Notes: generated from the sequence alone by a model not told the origin. A stretch of DNA of 64,000 nucleotides from Flavobacteriaceae bacterium (GCA_016649715.1 JAENXC010000012.1:39711-103710), one strand, 5' to 3'; positions 40,171 to 50,073 are shown, counted from the first letter of the stretch. Numbers and translations: made by a program.

Positions 40171-41871
40171 TTAATTTTTAGAATTGTCTAAAATTTGTTT
40201 TAACATCTTTTCGGTAATCAAATAGGTCGGTTTTACACCTGTTGTACCCAAACCACCCGAAGCCAAAGTGCTTCCAGTTTCCAACGGATTATCCGAAGCG
40301 TAATACGCATATCGAACCTTCACTTTTGGACTGATACTTCGGCGAATTTTAGACGCCGCTTGAATTGCTTTTTGATAATGGGCGCCCTCCATTTCAAGTC
40401 CAATAACATTCCACGTGGAATTGTGGAAGAATTTCAGCACCTCACGATTTTGGAGTGAAGTTCCCAAAACTGAAATCATCGTTCCTGTAAAAACTTTTAC
40501 GTTATCGTCCTTAAACAGCGATTTCCCCATCTGGTTTTTGAAGGGATAATTGTCTGCCGTTCCTTCAAAGACGTGGGCTGAAGGAATCATAATATCTCCT
40601 TTCCCACCTTCCAATATACCTGCTTTTCCCATAATAGAAACTGAAGCCACATTTAGGAAATGTCTTTTCTTATCGGCGTCTATCAATGGTTTTAAAAGCT
40701 CGTCCATGGTTTCGTAAGCCTGTTCGCCAAAGGCATAGTCCATCACAACGATTACAGGTTTTTGGGAATCTTCAACATTCTTCAATCCTTCGGTATAGGG
40801 GCTTTTCTTTATTTTGGCGGTATCTATAATTTGAACATCTATATTGGTCCCGCTAACGTCTTCGATGAAAGTCATTCCTTCGGCCAGTGCTGTTTTAGTT
40901 ACTTTTTCACGTAATTTCAAATTTACAGGGCTGCTCAAGGCCTCAAAAACCTCCATTTGTTTTTTATTTAAAAATTCAGCAGGCAATGCTTTCGGCGCAT
41001 AAAGACTGTTCATTACACTGTGCATATTGGCACTGATAATGTGCAACGGACGCTCCAACAAGTTTTTTTCCTGTAACGTATGTTTTATGCGGTATGCCCA
41101 CTGCTCTCCGTGAATATGATGGCCCAAACGTTCGCGAAGCACGGGACTGAAAGTGATGATGCGTTTGTTGTCTGCAATAACTTCATCTATGGCAAGTTTT
41201 CCCAAAAAATAGATAATATTGAAAAAACGGTTTTCGTCTTTTTCATTCGCGAAATAGGGAAATACGTTTTTTACTTCTTCAAAAGTTCTTCCGAGGAAAT
41301 TCGCAGTATGCGTAAGGGCTACTTCCTTTTCTTCTTGGGTAAGTTTGTCCTTTTTTAGTACGGCATGCTCCAACTTTTTCCAATCGCGGATTACCTCACC
41401 ATTCTCGTTGATGAGCACTTGCTTCATAATTTTGTGCGACTCAATAAAAAGAAAAGTCAAATGCGTTAAAATATCATAGATTTCCGACCGGCCGCGGGTT
41501 ATTTCAATATTTATCTGTTCGGAATCAATTCTGTAACAATTCCGGCGACGTTTCAGTGGAATAATTGGTTCAAAATGTGAGTTTTTGTAGCCTTCATCAC
41601 TGGTTAAATTGATGAACCTACATTCCTCAATTCCGTAGGGCAAACGGTCCATCACGTACAGCAAACCCTGCAATTCAATTTTGTCATCCGTTATGGAACC
41701 ATAAATCTCAGGGCGCAACGTTAGCAACGACTCCCGAAGCGATTCGCCAGAAACTCCCATGGGTTTGTAAAACCCGCGGTTAAAGAGATGGCGCATCGTG
41801 ATATAGAGTTTTTCAATGGCTCCCGTGCTTTCCTGCGCTCGTGTTCTTGTGTGTGGTTTCAGCTTGTTCAT
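40171..41871 (-). CDS. DUF6909 family protein
   Basis: A 566-residue soluble protein that I recognise as the flavobacterial DUF6909 family, with no established function. The second half resembles nucleoside-phosphorylase-like folds: VIVVMDYAFGEQAYETMDELL, VSIMGKAGILEGGKGDIMIPSAHVFEGT, and NVIGLEMEGAHYQKAIQAASK, where the GLEMEGA block recalls the active site of purine-nucleosidase and phosphorylase families. A nucleotide-hydrolysing role is possible but only inferred. The start is ATG at 41871 (MNKLKPHTR); a GTG at 41889 would overlap the GH3 stop. It lies between the GH3-type gene and rfbB. Confidence 0.72.
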   Translation of the reverse strand: MNKLKPHTRTRAQESTGAIEKLYITMRHLFNRGFYKPMGVSGESLRESLLTLRPEIYGSITDDKIELQGLLYVMDRLPYGIEECRFINLTSDEGYKNSHFEPIIPLKRRRNCYRIDSEQINIEITRGRSEIYDILTHLTFLFIESHKIMKQVLINENGEVIRDWKKLEHAVLKKDKLTQEEKEVALTHTANFLGRTFEEVKNVFPYFANEKDENRFFNIIYFLGKLAIDEVIADNKRIITFSPVLRERLGHHIHGEQWAYRIKHTLQEKNLLERPLHIISANMHSVMNSLYAPKALPAEFLNKKQMEVFEALSSPVNLKLREKVTKTALAEGMTFIEDVSGTNIDVQIIDTAKIKKSPYTEGLKNVEDSQKPVIVVMDYAFGEQAYETMDELLKPLIDADKKRHFLNVASVSIMGKAGILEGGKGDIMIPSAHVFEGTADNYPFKNQMGKSLFKDDNVKVFTGTMISVLGTSLQNREVLKFFHNSTWNVIGLEMEGAHYQKAIQAASKIRRSISPKVKVRYAYYASDNPLETGSTLASGGLGTTGVKPTYLITEKMLKQILDNSKN

Positions 41872-41888
41872 TGAATGCAAAGATAACA

Positions 41889-43391
41889 CTAATTTTGGGG
41901 CTGAATTTTTAGCAAGGCATCGGCAATTTTACGGTCGTTGGAAAGCCGTGGCACTTTGTTTTGGCCGCCAAGTTTGCCTTCAGATTTCATATAATTTTGA
42001 AAACTTTCTTTTTGAAGCGGTGTAATTTTTAACGGTTGAAGTACTTTTCCTGTAATTAAATCGAAGTAATACGAATTTTGGTTTTGCATTTCGGCATCGA
42101 GAAATTCGGCCACTTTTTGAAGGTTTTCGGGAACTCGGTCAAATTCTACGAGCCATTCGTGATAAGGCAATTCTACGTTAGCTGTTGTGATCTGCGGTGC
42201 GACGGTAAATTCGGTAATTGAAAAATTGAATTTTGAATTTGCTTTGTGCATAGCTTCTTCCACCTCTTTGCCGATAACGTGTTCACCAAAAGCAGAAATA
42301 AAATGTTTTATTCTTCCCGAAACAATTACACGATACGGCTTTGTGGAAGTAAACTGAACCGTATCTCCTAAATTATACGCCCAAAGCCCAGCGTTTGTTG
42401 AAATTATCATTACATAATTGACTCCGATTTTCACTTCGCCAATGGTCAATCGTTTTGGGTTTTCGTCAAAAAAAGTGCTGGCTTCAATAAATTCATAAAA
42501 AATTCCCGAATTCAAAAGCAGCAACATTCCCTTTTCTTTTTGACTGTCTTGAAAAGCAAAAAACCCTTCACTTGCGGGAAAAAGTTCGATACTGTCAATC
42601 TTTCTGCCAATTAGATTTTCAAACTTGGCGCGGTAGGGCTCAAAATTTACACCGCCATAAATGAAGAGGTTGAAGTTTTTGAAAAGATCACCAACCTTTT
42701 GTCCTGTACTTTTCTGAAGTTTTTCAAAATACATCTGCACCCACGACGGAATGCCGCTAATAACGGTCATGTCCTCATTTTTGGTTTCTTCCACAATGGC
42801 ATCCACCTTGGTTTCCCAATCTTCAATGCAGTTGGTTTCCCAGCTAGGCAAACGGTTTTTCTGAAGATATGCGGGAACGTAATGCGCCACAATTCCCGAA
42901 AGACGGCCCGTTTTGATGCCGTTCTTTTCTTGCATTTCGGGGCTTCCCTGTAGAAATATCATTTTACCATCAACAAAATCAGCATTTCCAGTTTCATTAA
43001 TATAGCATAGAATTGCATTGCGCGCTGCTTCAATGTGATGTGGCATGGATTCCTTTGTTAACGGAATGTATTTAGCGCCCGAAGTGGTCCCCGATGTTTT
43101 TGCGAAATAAAGGGGTTTTCCGGGCCACAGTACGTTTTCTTTCCCTAAAACTACTCTTTCAACATATGGCTTCAATTCTTCGTAATCGCGCACAGGAACG
43201 TGCTTTGCAAATTTTTCAAAGGAATTGATATTTTCAAAATCGTGATCTTTTCCGAAAACAGTATTTTTTGCTTCAGAAATAAGCTTTTCAAAAACTTTTT
43301 TCTGTGTTTCAACAGGATTTGTAGCCCATTTTTGTATTCGCAGCACAACGATTTTAGAGAAAATTTTAGCAGAAACAGATTTTAAGGACAT
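41889..43391 (-). CDS. GH3 auxin-responsive promoter family adenylating enzyme
   Basis: A 500-residue member of the GH3 part of the ANL superfamily. LYFAKTSGTTSGAKYIPLT (about 102-120) is the AMP-binding loop, FPASEGFFAFQ and YVMIISTNAGLWAYNLGDTVQFT are family blocks, and SGRIKHFISAFGEHVIGKEVEEAM is the hinge to the C-terminal domain. Plant GH3 enzymes join amino acids to hormones; the bacterial substrate is unknown. It is 6 bases downstream of the M23 peptidase stop and 17 bases before the DUF6909 start. ATG at 43391. Confidence 0.85.
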   Translation of the reverse strand: MSLKSVSAKIFSKIVVLRIQKWATNPVETQKKVFEKLISEAKNTVFGKDHDFENINSFEKFAKHVPVRDYEELKPYVERVVLGKENVLWPGKPLYFAKTSGTTSGAKYIPLTKESMPHHIEAARNAILCYINETGNADFVDGKMIFLQGSPEMQEKNGIKTGRLSGIVAHYVPAYLQKNRLPSWETNCIEDWETKVDAIVEETKNEDMTVISGIPSWVQMYFEKLQKSTGQKVGDLFKNFNLFIYGGVNFEPYRAKFENLIGRKIDSIELFPASEGFFAFQDSQKEKGMLLLLNSGIFYEFIEASTFFDENPKRLTIGEVKIGVNYVMIISTNAGLWAYNLGDTVQFTSTKPYRVIVSGRIKHFISAFGEHVIGKEVEEAMHKANSKFNFSITEFTVAPQITTANVELPYHEWLVEFDRVPENLQKVAEFLDAEMQNQNSYYFDLITGKVLQPLKITPLQKESFQNYMKSEGKLGGQNKVPRLSNDRKIADALLKIQPQN

Positions 43392-43397
43392 AGGCTA

Positions 43398-44261
43398 TCA
43401 ATCAAAATCTATGAAACTGGTTGGGTTTACAGGAAAGCCGTCGCGCCACAGTTCAAAATGAAGGTGCGGGCCAGTGGTGAGTTCGCCTGTGTTTCCAACG
43501 GTTGCGATCACCTCGCCCGCTTTTACAATTTCGCCCTGCTCTTTTGTGAGCATTGCGTTGTGTTTATAGACCGAAATAAGGCTGTTGCTGTGTTTCAGAA
43601 TAATTACATAACCTGTCTGCGCTGTCCATTCAGCAAAAATAACGGTGCCATCTGCAATAGCTTTTACGGGCGAATCTTTAGCGGTTACAATATCAACGGC
43701 GTAGTGTTTTGTTTTGGAATTATAAGGTTCGGAAATAGTCCCCTTTACGGGCGCAAACAGTGCATATTCCTGAACTTGCGGTGCAATAAGCGGGTTGTAT
43801 TTGTCTTCTTTTGCCACTTCTTGGCGCAGCAGGGAATCTTTTCTGGAGGTCCGGATTAAAACCGACGGATCTGTTTTGGCTACTTCAATTAAGGAATCTT
43901 TGTTGAAATTGACCGTTTTTACATCGCCTGTAAGCACTTTTTTGATGGAAGTGAGGTATTGTTCATTTACGTCAAGTATCTGCTGTAGCGAGTCAGTTTG
44001 GTAAGCCAATTGTGTAGCTTTCTTTTTTAAAGTGGTGGATGAATAGCCGGGAATATACTCCCGCAGGGGCGTAAAAGCAATGATAAACGTGGTTGTCAAA
44101 ATAAGAAACAGCGCAAAAAGCGTACTGAAAACAAACACATTTAATCTATTCAGCTTAAATGAAAGGCGTTCCTCGAAGGTTTCTTCGTTAAGAATTACCA
44201 ATCGGTATTTGTGCAACAACTTCCTTTTGAACCGCTTAGTCCCTTTTTCTTTTTTTGTCAT
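43398..44261 (-). CDS. M23 family metallopeptidase (LytM-type, membrane-anchored)
   Basis: A 287-residue protein with a basic cytoplasmic N-terminus, one membrane helix (about 45-67), a coiled-coil-like linker (about 85-130) and a C-terminal M23 domain. Metal-site blocks are NSKTKHYAVDIVTAKDSP, and GPHLHFELWRDG with the HxH pair. It cuts or senses cross-links in peptidoglycan, possibly as a degenerate activator; the first zinc histidine (normally HxxxD) is present as HYAVD. ATG at 44261; a TTG at 44270 also exists. First gene of the unit that continues into GH3, DUF6909 and rfbB. Confidence 0.85.
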   Translation of the reverse strand: MTKKEKGTKRFKRKLLHKYRLVILNEETFEERLSFKLNRLNVFVFSTLFALFLILTTTFIIAFTPLREYIPGYSSTTLKKKATQLAYQTDSLQQILDVNEQYLTSIKKVLTGDVKTVNFNKDSLIEVAKTDPSVLIRTSRKDSLLRQEVAKEDKYNPLIAPQVQEYALFAPVKGTISEPYNSKTKHYAVDIVTAKDSPVKAIADGTVIFAEWTAQTGYVIILKHSNSLISVYKHNAMLTKEQGEIVKAGEVIATVGNTGELTTGPHLHFELWRDGFPVNPTSFIDFD

Positions 44262-44330
44262 AGTGCGCAATTACTTTTTACAAATATAAAATAAACTATA
44301 GCCACACACGCTAAAGTTAGCTTCAAAACG

Positions 44331-44359
44331 TTGTATCTAAACATTTCTTGTTACCTTTG
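44331..44359 (+). promoter_or_regulatory. Promoter of tatA
   Basis: TTG at 44331-44333, an 18-base gap, then TACCTTTG at 44352-44359, 21 bases ahead of the tatA ATG. It fits the Bacteroidota consensus well. Confidence 0.7.
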
Positions 44360-44380
44360 TGTAATTAAATTTTAAAAATC

Positions 44381-44572
44381 ATGAGCGCATTGTTTATCCC
44401 TTTAGGCGTAGTTGGCCCTTGGCAGATTATATTGATAGTAGTAATCGTGCTTTTATTGTTCGGTGGAAAGAAAATCCCGGAACTTATGCGTGGTTTGGGC
44501 AGTGGCCTTAAAGAATTCAAGGATGCTTCCAAAGACGATACAACCGATAAAAAAATAGACGAGAACAAATAG
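44381..44572 (+). CDS. tatA: Twin-arginine translocase subunit TatA/TatE
   Basis: A 63-residue protein with one N-terminal membrane helix (about 12-28, [16 protein letters not shown]), the [23 protein letters not shown] amphipathic helix with the conserved FG and LGxGLKEF motifs, and a short charged tail. It builds the pore that moves folded twin-arginine proteins across the inner membrane. It stands alone with its own promoter and a strong terminator; no tatC is in the window. Confidence 0.92.
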   Translation: MSALFIPLGVVGPWQIILIVVIVLLLFGGKKIPELMRGLGSGLKEFKDASKDDTTDKKIDENK

Positions 44573-44592
44573 TTTCCGTTTAAATATTTACG

Positions 44593-44630
44593 AAATGACC
44601 CTTTCAGTTTTTATGCTGAAAGGGTCATTT
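44593..44630 (+). terminator. Strong terminator after tatA
   Basis: A 15-bp perfect stem (44593-44607 with 44616-44630) and an 8-base loop, followed by a T-run. It is the clearest intrinsic terminator in the window and would also be able to stop transcription of the convergent DUF4837 gene. Confidence 0.9.
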
Positions 44631-44687
44631 TTTGAACTGAACCCATTCAAAGTTATAAATATTGGATGGGTTGAAGAGTTATATCTT

Positions 44688-45665
44688 TTATTCTATCTTG
44701 GCAGTATTCAATATGGATTCCAGTTCAAACTGAAGGTCTCTTTTAGCTGCGGAAGGAGCGTACGTAAATCCTTCCAATATTAAATAACGGTTGTTTTTTT
44801 CGTCCCTAACTGCAAAATTTATAAACGGGCCGCCCATCCAGGCATCCTTCACTTCCCAAGTCCCTTTGGTCTCGTAGGCAAATTTTCCGTCAATTTTAGT
44901 TTTGAAAAGATAGGGCGCATAGGCATCTTCGGTAATAAACAGGCCTTCATCTTCCACCGGCAGTAATTTGCTTCCTATGGAATCCCGGATTTTTATAATA
45001 TCACCAACTGCGGTGCTATCGTTTTTAATCATCGATAAGGGAACCTCATATACAAGAATATTGGTGGTTCCATCTTTTAAATCCTTTCGCATCCAGAAAA
45101 AACTGTCTGTGGCTTTTGCAATTCTGTAAGCGCTGGGAATTTGCATACTTACGCCCATAACTTTCCGCAAAGAATCTGTTCTCATCAATGAAATGGCTGT
45201 TCTGCGTTGTCTTTCCTTTATTTCGGAAGCGTGAAAAGAAGCAATGATTTGGGCAGCGTTTTTATTGATAAGTTCCACCAATTTTTCTTCGGAAGTAGCT
45301 TTTATGAGAGCTCCAGCCTGTGGTTTGGCATATTCGTCTTTGGCTATGGTCACTTTGTCCTCATCGCTGAGCACCACATATAAAAACAGGCGGTTGCTTC
45401 GTGCAAAGCCTGTAAATGCCTCTGGCGGCATTTGGTTCATTGAATAGATTGGCTCGTCCTGCGGAAGGCCATCTGCGGGAGCGGCAAAATTATTTCTGAT
45501 TGCTTCGCCAACCACGCCGTTCCATAGATCATTGGGTGTGATAATCTGTAATGCGTTAATGTTCCCTACGGAATCTGGAAGTAAGGTTTTGTCCTTCTTG
45601 CCGCTTTCATTGCAAGAAGTAAATGCAACGAACAGCGAAAACAATACAATATAAAATGGCTTCAT
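44688..45665 (-). CDS. DUF4837 family lipoprotein
   Basis: A 325-residue secreted lipoprotein; the signal peptide ends FTSC with the lipidated cysteine at residue 18, followed by NESGKKDK. The rest matches the flavobacterial DUF4837 family (INALQIITPNDLWNGVVGEAIRNNF, AYAPYLFKTKIDGKFAYETKGTWEV). Function is unknown. Envelope location is clear. It is 20 bases downstream of the MltD-like gene, so the two are likely co-transcribed. ATG at 45665. Confidence 0.8.
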   Translation of the reverse strand: MKPFYIVLFSLFVAFTSCNESGKKDKTLLPDSVGNINALQIITPNDLWNGVVGEAIRNNFAAPADGLPQDEPIYSMNQMPPEAFTGFARSNRLFLYVVLSDEDKVTIAKDEYAKPQAGALIKATSEEKLVELINKNAAQIIASFHASEIKERQRRTAISLMRTDSLRKVMGVSMQIPSAYRIAKATDSFFWMRKDLKDGTTNILVYEVPLSMIKNDSTAVGDIIKIRDSIGSKLLPVEDEGLFITEDAYAPYLFKTKIDGKFAYETKGTWEVKDAWMGGPFINFAVRDEKNNRYLILEGFTYAPSAAKRDLQFELESILNTAKIE

Positions 45666-45685
45666 TTAAAGGATATTTGTGGGAA

Positions 45686-47251
45686 CTATCCTTTATAAAT
45701 TTTTAGTTTAGTTCCGGGCTTTAAGTTAGAGCCACTAATATCGTTCCATTTTTTGATATTCTGTACCGAAACACCAGGAAATCTTTGTGAAATGCTCCAT
45801 AATGAATCCCCATTGCGCACTGTATATGTTTTTTCGGAAGTAGTATTCGTTTTTAAGGGTGCATTGCTCGCAATGTCCTGTGTGCCTTTTTTAGGGTAAA
45901 TAATCAAGTTTTGGCCAACTTTTACAGAATTGCTTCGCATACCGTTCCAGCTTTTTATCTGGCTAATGCCCACGCCGTATCGATCTGCAATCCTTCCCAA
46001 ATAATCTCCACTTTTTACACGATAGCGAATTTTTTCGGGCTGCTCGTACAATTCTGGCAGTGGCTTTTCTGCTTCCTGCTGCTCTTCTTGTGCAAAGGCA
46101 TAAATAGCCTCTTCGTTATTTACAAAAGCGCCCACAGCCGTAAGTGGAAGCCGCAACATATAGTTTTCATCCTTTATTACGGGAATAATCCCAAGTTTAT
46201 AGGAAGGGTTCAAAAAGGCAAGTTCTTCTTTGTCCAGATTGGTAAGTTTAGCCACTTGGTCCAATGTAATCTGTTGTTTCACTTTAATAGTATCGGTCGC
46301 AACGTAGGGAATTCGTGTGCTTTTCTTCTTAAAACCGTGCTCTTGTGCATATTCAAAAATATACATAGTGGCCAAAAATGCTGGTACATAGCCCGCAGTT
46401 TCACGTGGAAGAAAATCGCGGAGGCTCCAATAATTGGTCTTTCCGCCCGAACGGCGGATTGCTTTAGAAACGTTTCCTGGACCCGAATTATAGGCTGCGA
46501 GTGCCAGATCCCAATCGTTGAAACTGGTGTTAAGGCTTTTCAGATATTTACAAGCTGCTTCTGTGGACATAATAGGGTCTGAGCGTTCATCTACATATGA
46601 GCTCACATCCAAACCGAACATTTTACCGGTGGGATACATAAATTGCCAAAGACCTGTTGCACCAACTCTTGATTGGGCACTGGGGTTAAGAGCCGACTCA
46701 ATGACTGCTAAATATTTTAACTCTAATGGAAGGTTGTTTTTGTCAAGTTCCTGTTCAAACATTGGGAAGTAGTATTCGCTCAAGCCCATCAAACGCTCTA
46801 AACTTCCCCTTCTATTTTTAAGATATTGTTTGATAATACTTTCCAAAGAAGGGCTGTATTCCACTTTAAAAGGAGTGCGGGCATCGAGTTCCTTAAGACG
46901 TTGTTTTAAAACGGCTGTTGGAAGTTCGTCATAATCTACTGCGTCATATTCTTGGTTTACAACGCTATTGTATATATCATCAAAAAGGTCTGATTTGTAG
47001 AGTTCCTTTAGCCATAGACTGTCCTTTTTTCGGGCCAAGGCCATATCTTTTAAGTCAAAAACAGTACTGTCTTTTAAGGATGTAGCCACCACTGTTGAAG
47101 GCAATTCGTCAGCAATTTTTGAAACTTTGATGGATTCAACAACTTGAACTTTCTTTGTGTTCAGCTTTTTGCTTTGCTTTTTACCCTGTTGGGCAAAACC
47201 CATACTGAAAACCAGCAACAGCATTAGGGTGAGGATTTTGTTTAGTTTCAT
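45686..47251 (-). CDS. mltD: Membrane-bound lytic murein transglycosylase D-like, with two LysM domains
   Basis: A 521-residue secreted protein with a signal peptide (about 1-20). The SLT catalytic domain (about 150-300) holds the catalytic glutamate in KYLAVIESALNPSAQSRVGATGLWQFM, plus LALAAYNSGPGNVSKAIRRSGG. Two LysM domains at about 405-450 (YRVKSGDYLGRIADRYGV) and 470-520 (YTVRNGDSLWSISQRFPGV) bind peptidoglycan. It cleaves glycan strands to 1,6-anhydromuropeptides. A long linker (about 30-115) precedes the catalytic domain. No lipobox cysteine is seen after the signal. ATG at 47251; a 188-base gap upstream holds no gene. Confidence 0.9.
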   Translation of the reverse strand: MKLNKILTLMLLLVFSMGFAQQGKKQSKKLNTKKVQVVESIKVSKIADELPSTVVATSLKDSTVFDLKDMALARKKDSLWLKELYKSDLFDDIYNSVVNQEYDAVDYDELPTAVLKQRLKELDARTPFKVEYSPSLESIIKQYLKNRRGSLERLMGLSEYYFPMFEQELDKNNLPLELKYLAVIESALNPSAQSRVGATGLWQFMYPTGKMFGLDVSSYVDERSDPIMSTEAACKYLKSLNTSFNDWDLALAAYNSGPGNVSKAIRRSGGKTNYWSLRDFLPRETAGYVPAFLATMYIFEYAQEHGFKKKSTRIPYVATDTIKVKQQITLDQVAKLTNLDKEELAFLNPSYKLGIIPVIKDENYMLRLPLTAVGAFVNNEEAIYAFAQEEQQEAEKPLPELYEQPEKIRYRVKSGDYLGRIADRYGVGISQIKSWNGMRSNSVKVGQNLIIYPKKGTQDIASNAPLKTNTTSEKTYTVRNGDSLWSISQRFPGVSVQNIKKWNDISGSNLKPGTKLKIYKG

Positions 47252-47439
47252 TAGCTTTTAATCGGGGTTGGGGATTATTGGCAAATTCGCCTGATAAATG
47301 TCTTTAAAAGGAATTATTAGGTCAATTTCTTAGAACTTGTAACGCCTTAATAAATAAAAAATTATCTCAAAAATAACAATTTTGCGAAATTATACAAATT
47401 CTTTAATCTAAATAACTGCTTTACTGATATTTAACGTTT

Positions 47440-48624
47440 CTACAACAGTGCTTTGATTCCTGGAAGTGTTTTCCCCTCAAGCATTTCCAACATTGCGCCA
47501 CCTCCCGTAGATACGTAACTAACCTTATCAGCGAGATTGAACTTGTGCACAGCTGCTACGGAATCGCCACCGCCCACCAGTGAAAATGCACCATTTTGAG
47601 TAGCTTTCGCAATATTTTGGCCCAATATTTTAGTCCCCTCCGCAAAGGGTGGCATTTCAAAAACGCCCACAGGTCCGTTCCAAAGGATGGTTTTAGAACC
47701 TGCGATCACTTTTGCGAAAAGCTCGTTTGTTTCTGGCCCCACGTCAAGCCCCATCCAACCTTGGGGGATGTTACCCACTGCTTCCGTTTTAGTTTGTGCT
47801 GTTTCAGAAAAACTATCAGCTATCACGGCATCCACAGGCAAATGTACCGTTACACCTTTTCGTTTTGCTTTCTCCAATATATCAAGAGCAAGTTGTTGTT
47901 TGTCGTCTTCAACTAGCGAACTTCCCACTTTTCCACCTTCCGCCTTTATAAATGTGAAGGCCATTCCGCCGCCAATTATCAAATGGTCGATTTTATCGAG
48001 AATATTCTCGATTATCGTAATTTTTGAAGAAACTTTTGCGCCGCCAATGATTGCTGTAATGGGTTTTTTTTCAGTTTCCAAAACTTTTTTTACATTTTCA
48101 ATTTCAGAAGCAAGCAGCAAACCAAAGTATTTGTTTTCTGGGAAAAACTCAGTAATAATTGTTGTGGAAGCATGCGCGCGGTGCGCTGTTCCGAAGGCAT
48201 CGTTAACATAAACATCTCCAAATTTTGAAAGCTTTTCGGCAAAAGCGCGGTCACCCTTTGTTTCTTCTTCATAATAGCGAAGATTTTCCAGTAAAAGAAT
48301 TTCGCCCGATTTTAGATTTGAAACAGCCGTTTCAACCTTCGGACCTATACAATCGTCTACAAATTTCACTTGTATTCCAAGGACATTGGACAACGATTTC
48401 AGGATATGCTGTAGCGAAAACTCAGCTTCCCTGTTCTTCGGCCTTCCGAGGTGCGACATCAAAACGCAGCTTCCACCGTCCTCTAAAATTTTCAGAATTG
48501 TGGGTTTGGCAGCACGAATGCGGCTATCGTCTGTTACATTAAAATCAGCATCCAGCGGCACGTTGAAATCTACGCGGATGAGTGCTTTTTTACCTTTAAA
48601 ATTTATGTCGTTTACCGTTTTCAT
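47440..48624 (-). CDS. pgk: Phosphoglycerate kinase
   Basis: A 394-residue glycolytic enzyme that makes ATP from 1,3-bisphosphoglycerate. It has [75 protein letters not shown] and the C-terminal [14 protein letters not shown] and [13 protein letters not shown]. The start is ATG at 48624 (MKTVNDINF); a TTG two codons earlier at 48630 is also possible. It is divergent from holB, with a 152-base gap. Confidence 0.96.
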   Translation of the reverse strand: MKTVNDINFKGKKALIRVDFNVPLDADFNVTDDSRIRAAKPTILKILEDGGSCVLMSHLGRPKNREAEFSLQHILKSLSNVLGIQVKFVDDCIGPKVETAVSNLKSGEILLLENLRYYEEETKGDRAFAEKLSKFGDVYVNDAFGTAHRAHASTTIITEFFPENKYFGLLLASEIENVKKVLETEKKPITAIIGGAKVSSKITIIENILDKIDHLIIGGGMAFTFIKAEGGKVGSSLVEDDKQQLALDILEKAKRKGVTVHLPVDAVIADSFSETAQTKTEAVGNIPQGWMGLDVGPETNELFAKVIAGSKTILWNGPVGVFEMPPFAEGTKILGQNIAKATQNGAFSLVGGGDSVAAVHKFNLADKVSYVSTGGGAMLEMLEGKTLPGIKALL

Positions 48625-48765
48625 GTTCAAAAAAATTTTCGTGTAAATATAACGCTTTTGATGTTTAAATACTTTTATGATTATTTAAGTGAAAAGTATT
48701 TAATTACAGAAAATCAGCAATACTTTTTGAAAAATTTCTCCCAAAAAAGAAAACTTAAAATTGTT

Positions 48766-48773
48766 TAGATTTG
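48766..48773 (+). promoter_or_regulatory. TAnnTTTG element immediately before the holB start
   Basis: TAGATTTG ends four bases before the ATG at 48777. The predicted transcription start would fall at or very near the ATG, so the mRNA may be leaderless. Confidence 0.45.
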
Positions 48774-48776
48774 CGA

Positions 48777-49931
48777 ATGGATTTTTCAGAAGTAATTGGC
48801 CAGAAACATATAAATTCACACCTTTCAAAAACTCTTGAAAACGGTCGCATTCCTCATGCCCAGCTATTTTCAGGGGTAAACGGAAGCGGGCTTTTGCCAA
48901 TGGCCATCGCTTATGCTTCGGTTTTGTTGTGCAGCCAATACGAAAATGGAAGCCCCGAATATCTTTCCTGCAAAAACAAAGTTTCCAAGTTGATCCATCC
49001 CGATTTGCATTTCGTTTATCCCGTAAACACAAGTGATGATGTTAAGAAAAACGCGGTTTCGGATAATTATGCCGAAGGCTGGCGCAATTTTGTCTTGAAC
49101 AATCCCTACGCTTCTCTTTTTGAGTGGCTTCAAAGCATTGGCATCGAAAAAAAGCAGGGGAACATCAGCAAGTTTGAAGCTGAGAATATTTCAAAAAAAT
49201 TGTCGCTTAAAGCTTATGAAGGCGGTTACAAAGTGATGATCATTTGGATGGCCGACAATATGAACGGCGAATGTGCCAACAAAATCCTTAAATTGGTGGA
49301 GGAACCATCGGACAAAACGGTGCTGTTGTTGCTTACTGAAAAAGAAGAGCAAATAATCACAACAATTCGGTCGAGGTGCCAAAAGCTTGCGTTTCCGCTA
49401 CTTTCTGAAACAGATATTGCGGAAGCCCTGATAAAAAGGCGAAAAATAAATGAAAACTTGGCCCTTAAAACTGCCCGAAGATCGCGTGGCGATTTCAACA
49501 AAGCATTGCAGTTGCTTGAAGAAACAGGCGAAGACGAAGTTTTTGAGAAATGGTTCATCAGTTGGATCCGCACAGCTTTTAGGGCGAAAGGAAACAAAGG
49601 CGCCATCAATAATTTATTGGATTGGAGCGACGAACTATCCATCCAAGGCCGAGAAACCCAAAAGAAATTTTTAGCGTATTGTATTGAGGCTTTTAGACAA
49701 GCACTTTTAAAAAATTATAATGCAGATGCACTCCTGTTTTTTGAAGCAAAGGACAATACTTTTTCACTTCTAAAATTTGCGCCCTTTGTGCATCAAAACA
49801 ATATTTTTGAAATCAATTCGGCATTGGAAGATGCCTCTTACCATATTGAGCGAAATGGCAATGCCAAAATTATCTTTACGGACCTTTCTATAAAATTAAC
49901 GCGTCTCATCCATAAGCCCGAATTAGTATAA
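48777..49931 (+). CDS. holB: DNA polymerase III subunit delta' (clamp loader)
   Basis: A 384-residue AAA+ clamp-loader subunit. It has MDFSEVIGQKHINSHLSK, then GRIPHAQLFSGVNGSGLLPMAIAYA, and KLLKLVEEPSDKTVLLLLTE with the EEPxDKT block, plus TTIRSRCQKLAFPLL, typical of the delta' and tau/gamma group. The Walker A position reads GVNGSGLL, with no lysine, as expected for a delta' that does not hydrolyse ATP. It has its own promoter element and is divergent from pgk. I prefer ATG at 48777 over the TTG at 48771. Confidence 0.87.
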   Translation: MDFSEVIGQKHINSHLSKTLENGRIPHAQLFSGVNGSGLLPMAIAYASVLLCSQYENGSPEYLSCKNKVSKLIHPDLHFVYPVNTSDDVKKNAVSDNYAEGWRNFVLNNPYASLFEWLQSIGIEKKQGNISKFEAENISKKLSLKAYEGGYKVMIIWMADNMNGECANKILKLVEEPSDKTVLLLLTEKEEQIITTIRSRCQKLAFPLLSETDIAEALIKRRKINENLALKTARRSRGDFNKALQLLEETGEDEVFEKWFISWIRTAFRAKGNKGAINNLLDWSDELSIQGRETQKKFLAYCIEAFRQALLKNYNADALLFFEAKDNTFSLLKFAPFVHQNNIFEINSALEDASYHIERNGNAKIIFTDLSIKLTRLIHKPELV

Positions 49932-50073
49932 TTTTTGTTTATTCAAATCTAATTCAAATAGGTTTTCTCTATTATTTTCTTCATCATTTACTGCTTTTTC
50001 TGAAAGAATTTTATTCCTAAGGAGGCTTTCCTATGTTTTGATAAAAAAACAGCTTAAACACGCTGAAATAGCC

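Noticed and set aside
40408..40421. ATTCCACGTGGAAT palindrome, similar to the parS core
   Set aside because: It lies within DUF6909 coding sequence, lacks the outer TGT/ACA bases of parS and encodes ordinary residues (NSTWNV).
45911..46582. Open frame of 223 codons antisense to the MltD-like gene
   Set aside because: No family features, and the opposite strand carries a clear SLT domain with LysM repeats.
47687..48211. Open frame of 174 codons antisense to pgk
   Set aside because: Shadow of the pgk codon pattern; no recognisable motif.
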